Assembly (NCBI RefSeq): GCF_014642915.1
Contig: NZ_BMJE01000007.1
Span: 147,447 to 211,446, forward strand
Reading direction: 5' to 3'
Source: Flavobacterium suaedae
GTDB lineage: Bacteria; Bacteroidota; Bacteroidia; Flavobacteriales; Flavobacteriaceae
Length of the DNA stretch: 64,000 bases
Each line of letters opens with the position of its first letter. Position 1 is the first letter of the stretch. Both the position numbers and the translations under genes were made by a program. The notes beneath the pieces are model-generated. The model was not told where the DNA came from, searched no databases, and saw nothing but the letters and a program-made list of their open reading frames with translations. This document shows positions 61,101 through 64,000 of the stretch, piece by piece.

Positions 61101-64000
61101 CACAAGCACCATTTTGTAGTGACGAATCCAGTTTTGAAGTAGTAGTGTATCCTTCACCGAATTTAGATTTTATTCCTGATGTTGTTGCTTGTGGTAGTTA
61201 TACTTTACCGCCATTAAATGCAGAAAGTAATTATTATACTGATCCTTTAGGGACAGGTACTTTATTGCCGGAGGGAACAGAATTAACTGAAAGTGATTTT
61301 ATATATGTTTACTCAGAAGCAGGAGGTACATTAAACTGTACGGCTCAGCAGAGTGTAAATATAACAATCATAAATGGTTCTCTTGCTCCTGAAGATGTTG
61401 ATGCTTGTGATAGTTATGAATTGCCTGAATTGGATTTAGGGGATTATTATACACAACCTGGGGGAGGGGGAACACAGCTTGCACCGGGAACAGAAATTAC
61501 TACTACCCAAATAATATATGTGTATGTAGAAGTGACTTCTGGAGCTAACTGTACCAATAATGATAACTTTACAGTAACAATAACCAACACTCCTAGTGTC
61601 GATGGTCCTGAAGATGTATTTTCATGTGTGGAATATACCTTGCCGCCATTATCAAATGGAAACTATTATACAGGAGCAGATGGTACAGGTACAATGCTTA
61701 ACGCAGGAGACATAATTACGGAAGATACAACTTTATATGTGTATTCTGTTAATTCTGATAATCCTAACTGTTTTGCAAATAACAGTTTTGATATAGTAAT
61801 TAGTGACTTTGAACTTGAAGAGTTTGAAGATGTTGAGGTTTGTGAGTCAGGTTACGTATTACCGGCTTTAACTATAGGGAACTATTATACAGAACCAGGT
61901 GGAACAGGAACGCAGCTTTTTGCAGGAGATGTAATAGATACAGACCAGACAATTTATGTTTACGCAACTACCAATACAACTCCCGTATGTACAGATGAGG
62001 AAAGTTTTACAGTAACGATTAAACCTTCTCCTGATATTGATACTCCGGGTAATGTAGGTTCTTGTGGCACATATACACTGCCTGCGCTTTCTGTAGGAGA
62101 ATATTATACAGGACCTGGCGGTACCGGTACTCAACTTGCAGAAGGACAAGTAATAAGTGGAACTACAGATGTTTATGTATATGCAGAAACAGGGGGAGAT
62201 CCTAATTGTGCTGCAGAACATATGTTTACAGTGTTTATTAACCCTCAGGCACCTGTTGATGTAACAACCTGTGATAGCTATGAGTTACCGGAGTTACCTG
62301 TAGGAAATTATTATACAGGTCCTGCAGGAACAGGCACACAGCTTTTTGCAGGAGATAATATAACAACAACACAGGATATTTATGTTTATATAGAAATGAA
62401 TTCCCCTGTAAACTGTACAGATAATAACTTTTTTACAGTAACTATAAACAATACGCCTGTACTTGCACCTGTACCTGTTTTGGATGCAATGTGTGATTCT
62501 TATGAGTTACCTGAAATCTTAGTAGGAAATTATTATACTGAGCCGAATGGTCAAGGAACATTATTAAATGCAGGTGAATTAATTACATCAACTCAAACAG
62601 TATATGTATATGCAGAAACAGGAACGACTCCAAACTGTGCAATAGAAGATAGTTTTGATGTAGTAATATATGATACTCCTATTGTAGATGCCCGTTCTAC
62701 TGTAGAAAGATGTGATGAATATATACTAGATGCATTAGTGGTAGGTGATTATTACTTACTTTCAGGAGGACCTAATGTTGCAGGGCAACAGCAGTTCTTT
62801 GAAGGAGATGTGATAACCGATTCTATGACAATGTATATTTATGCAGAATCGGGAACTACACCAAACTGTTTTAGTGAAAATAGTTTTGATATAGATATAT
62901 ACAGTATTACCGCTGATAATCCTGAGGATGGTGCAGTATCCGCATGTGATAGTTATACGCTGCCCGAATTAGAAATAGGAGATTACTATGAATTGCCGGG
63001 AGGTCCTGATGAGCCTGGTCAGGTACTGCTTGAAGCAGGTGATATAATAACAGCTTCACAAACTCTTTACGTATATGCTGAATTAGGAGGAAGAGTAAAC
63101 TGTAATGATGAGAATGAATTTGTAATAACAATATTCGAAACCCCTCAGGTAGATACTTCAATACAGGATGTTACAGAATGTTTTGAATATGAGCTTCCGC
63201 CACTTGCAGTAGGTAATTATTACACGGGTACAGGGGGTACAGGAACAATGCTTAACGCAGGCGATATAATTACATCATCACAAATAGTATATGTATATGC
63301 AGCTACAGGAGATGATGAGGTAACCTGTGCAACAGAGCATAGTTTCGGAATAACTATAAATTCAATATATGTTGACGAGATAGCAGATTTCCCTTCATGT
63401 GATAACTATGTATTAGAGCCACTTGCAGTAGGTAATTATTACACAGGTCAGGGAGGTACAGGCACAATGTTACCAGCCGGAACAGTAATAACAGAAACAT
63501 CTCTTATATATATATACGGAGAAACAAATACAAACCCTGTTTGTACAAGCGAAAGTGATTTCGTAGTAACCATAGTAAATACACCAACCTTTAATCAACC
63601 TGCACCATTATATGTTTGTGGTATTGATGATTTAGGACATGGAATATTCGATCTAGACCCTGCAGTACAGGAGGCGTTAGCAGGTCAGCCAAATGTATCA
63701 GCATCAGTACATGAAACAATGATTGATGCAGACTTTAATAATGATCCTATACAAAATACATCAGCCTATGCCAATGTGCAAGCTAATGTTCAAACAGTGT
63801 ATATAAGAATACAATCAGATATATTAAATACTTGTTATACAGTAGTAGAGCTACAGTTAAATGTAAATCCTCGTCCGCAAGCTTCAACACCCACCGACTA
63901 CGAGCTGTGCGACAACGGCAGTGACGACACCGACGGAGAGGCAATCTTTGACCTAACCATCAAAGACGGAGAAGTACTCGGCACCGATTTAGACCCTGGT
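58190..64000 (+). CDS. Giant surface protein, choice-of-anchor-L type, 17 tandem repeats (partial)
   Basis: The frame is open from the ATG at 58190 to the last base (1937 codons, C-terminus outside the window). It has signal peptide MKRSLLFLAVLVCSLNVFSQ, an anchor-L-like N-terminal domain (~30-285; FSIEYIFASEEYGQYQCESNDG, IRDMINNSDC, LKIVVADDGDTDG), an Ig-like part (~285-555), then 17 repeats of about 73 aa (59864-63600) of the form DVxxCxSYxLPxLxxGNYYT, GGTGTQLxAGxxIT, QTIYVYAET, then C and SFxVTI. Further Ig-type modules (CGIDDLGHGIFDLDP, CDNGSDDTDGEAIFDLT) follow. Such proteins normally end in a gliding-motility-associated T9SS type B domain, which cannot be seen here. Confidence 0.88.
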   Translation, partial: MKRSLLFLAVLVCSLNVFSQGISVTPHPQNNAAANNQLVNNTLLNYSCLAQVSNVTKSTGTDFGYSQGNGIGTFNNTNGAFPYGSGALLTSGNAVGAQGPNTNTSSFSSPAWVGDADISTILGINSKNATVLEFDFIPANSTFSIEYIFASEEYGQYQCESNDGVIILLTNTTAGTPTQNVAVLPNGDPVSVGNIRDMINNSDCTSVNPEYFGTFYGGGAGATAPINYEGRTVELTANATLVPGDTYHLKIVVADDGDTDGTDGEYDSAVFFPQGGFNLGQVVLGLDLTSNNNTALCEGDTFTLDTGLSDNESDYTFAWTRNNNPIPGGAVITGDEPGTYAVEVTLNGTSCTTSQDIVIEYVSQLTPGAPNDLYACNDGSASYTYDLSQNTPVVKQGLPPATIVTYHATETEANDGTGGLGTTYNSPAGETVWVRVKSHNSSCYVIMPFDLLTVEAPTANQPTDLMNCEETQGSGEAIFDLSILNGTILGLQPVNENTILYYTSQQDADDAVDHIENPSGYVGTTQTIYARVQRNSNEDCYSVTSFELTVVPLPDLEQPDDVFACNSYILPALTTGSYYTGTGGTGSMIAEGEEIIASQTIYIYAENQQGSTTCASQVEFDIEIVSVTSTPEDVSVCGSYTLPDLPSGQFYYNGPDGTGGEIPEGTEITATQVVYFYIPTAAECTGDSSFTVTITEEPVISNPGDIEECGSYILPVLPADQNYYTEANGGGTQLTGGTEVTTSQTIYIYAENTNNPACNAEESFEVVINDFQIDEILDVTRCGTYVLPELTVGSYYTGAGGTGTQLAEGTVLTSSQTIYVYASSSDGACSDEESFELTINPLPVIDFIPNVTTCTSYILPDNLPSGANYYTQSGGQGNIIPPGTEITASQTIYAWATNSFGCARQRIFQVVIIEADDYNPGYIEVCENDGYELAAIPAGGYYTQSGGEGTQLSPGTVITTSQTIFIYIESTQAPFCSDESSFEVVVYPSPNLDFIPDVVACGSYTLPPLNAESNYYTDPLGTGTLLPEGTELTESDFIYVYSEAGGTLNCTAQQSVNITIINGSLAPEDVDACDSYELPELDLGDYYTQPGGGGTQLAPGTEITTTQIIYVYVEVTSGANCTNNDNFTVTITNTPSVDGPEDVFSCVEYTLPPLSNGNYYTGADGTGTMLNAGDIITEDTTLYVYSVNSDNPNCFANNSFDIVISDFELEEFEDVEVCESGYVLPALTIGNYYTEPGGTGTQLFAGDVIDTDQTIYVYATTNTTPVCTDEESFTVTIKPSPDIDTPGNVGSCGTYTLPALSVGEYYTGPGGTGTQLAEGQVISGTTDVYVYAETGGDPNCAAEHMFTVFINPQAPVDVTTCDSYELPELPVGNYYTGPAGTGTQLFAGDNITTTQDIYVYIEMNSPVNCTDNNFFTVTINNTPVLAPVPVLDAMCDSYELPEILVGNYYTEPNGQGTLLNAGELITSTQTVYVYAETGTTPNCAIEDSFDVVIYDTPIVDARSTVERCDEYILDALVVGDYYLLSGGPNVAGQQQFFEGDVITDSMTMYIYAESGTTPNCFSENSFDIDIYSITADNPEDGAVSACDSYTLPELEIGDYYELPGGPDEPGQVLLEAGDIITASQTLYVYAELGGRVNCNDENEFVITIFETPQVDTSIQDVTECFEYELPPLAVGNYYTGTGGTGTMLNAGDIITSSQIVYVYAATGDDEVTCATEHSFGITINSIYVDEIADFPSCDNYVLEPLAVGNYYTGQGGTGTMLPAGTVITETSLIYIYGETNTNPVCTSESDFVVTIVNTPTFNQPAPLYVCGIDDLGHGIFDLDPAVQEALAGQPNVSASVHETMIDADFNNDPIQNTSAYANVQANVQTVYIRIQSDILNTCYTVVELQLNVNPRPQASTPTDYELCDNGSDDTDGEAIFDLTIKDGEVLGTDLDPG
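59864..63600 (+). repeat. 17 tandem ~220-bp repeats inside the giant gene
   Basis: Each unit encodes about 73 residues with two conserved Cys and the YYTxxGGTGT core. DNA similarity is high between some units (e.g. GTAGGTAATTATTACAC recurs at 63208 and 63428), low between others, so recombination between units is likely. Confidence 0.85.

Noticed and set aside
59574..63161. Minus-strand reading frames within the giant gene
   Set aside because: Complementary frames of a repeated coding sequence; they show only low-complexity His/Leu or Cys/Ile-rich translations.

Overview
The window is a low-GC chromosomal segment of a Flavobacteriaceae bacterium (phylum Bacteroidota), probably Flavobacterium or a close relative. 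Evidence: the promoter signature TTG-N18..20-TAnnTTTG recurs in front of many genes; signal peptides and lipoproteins are Bacteroidota-like; two proteins end in type IX secretion (T9SS) sorting domains; and the gene set is typical of the family (bacterial mevalonate-type HMG-CoA synthase, methylmalonyl-CoA epimerase, three-subunit succinate dehydrogenase with fused cytochrome b, TSP3-OmpA porin, alpha2-type glycyl-tRNA synthetase). Almost no genes show a Shine-Dalgarno sequence, as expected for this group. I cannot name the species.

Layout. 1-1434: no protein genes; six tandem related units, each with a promoter and a short RNA of about 70-110 nt that ends in a Rho-independent terminator. I read this as a family of small-RNA genes and consider it the most interesting part of the window. 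1435-12290: superoxide dismutase, the two halves of an AddAB/RecB-like helicase-nuclease separated by other genes, a four-helix-bundle protein inside a CAGT-repeat cassette, kbl, and a major OmpA-type porin. 12331-15322: an alpha/beta hydrolase, then an SDR + NTF2-like operon divergent from an HxlR regulator with a perfect 22-bp palindrome between the two promoters. 15658-33508: housekeeping and metabolism (pepP, endonuclease V, HMG-CoA synthase, ChaN-like protein, sdhCAB, omega-amidase, ComF, glycyl-tRNA synthetase, thiL) interspersed with small lipoproteins and one frameshifted gene. 33843-44822: a pentapeptide-like membrane protein next to dispersed repeats, lepA, dusB, a FUSC-family permease, MATE pump, LolC/E-like permease with rbfA, mce, and a fatty-acid-hydroxylase family protein. 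45691-57755: tRNA with CAT anticodon, RNA ligase-like protein, PLP decarboxylase with a palindromic operator, two T9SS-secreted proteins (one 1627 aa), and a radical-SAM/partner DNA-metabolism pair. 58190-64000: the first 1937 codons of a giant surface protein with a choice-of-anchor-L type N-terminus and 17 tandem repeats of about 73 aa, running off the window.

How it works together: most genes are single or two-gene units read from their own promoters. The recognisable functional units are sdhCAB, the HxlR/SDR divergent module, rbfA-lolC, dusB-FUSC, and the TIGR03915/TIGR03916 pair. The last 16 kb is dominated by secreted adhesin-like proteins. Three copies of an inverted-repeat element and other low-complexity repeats lie between genes.
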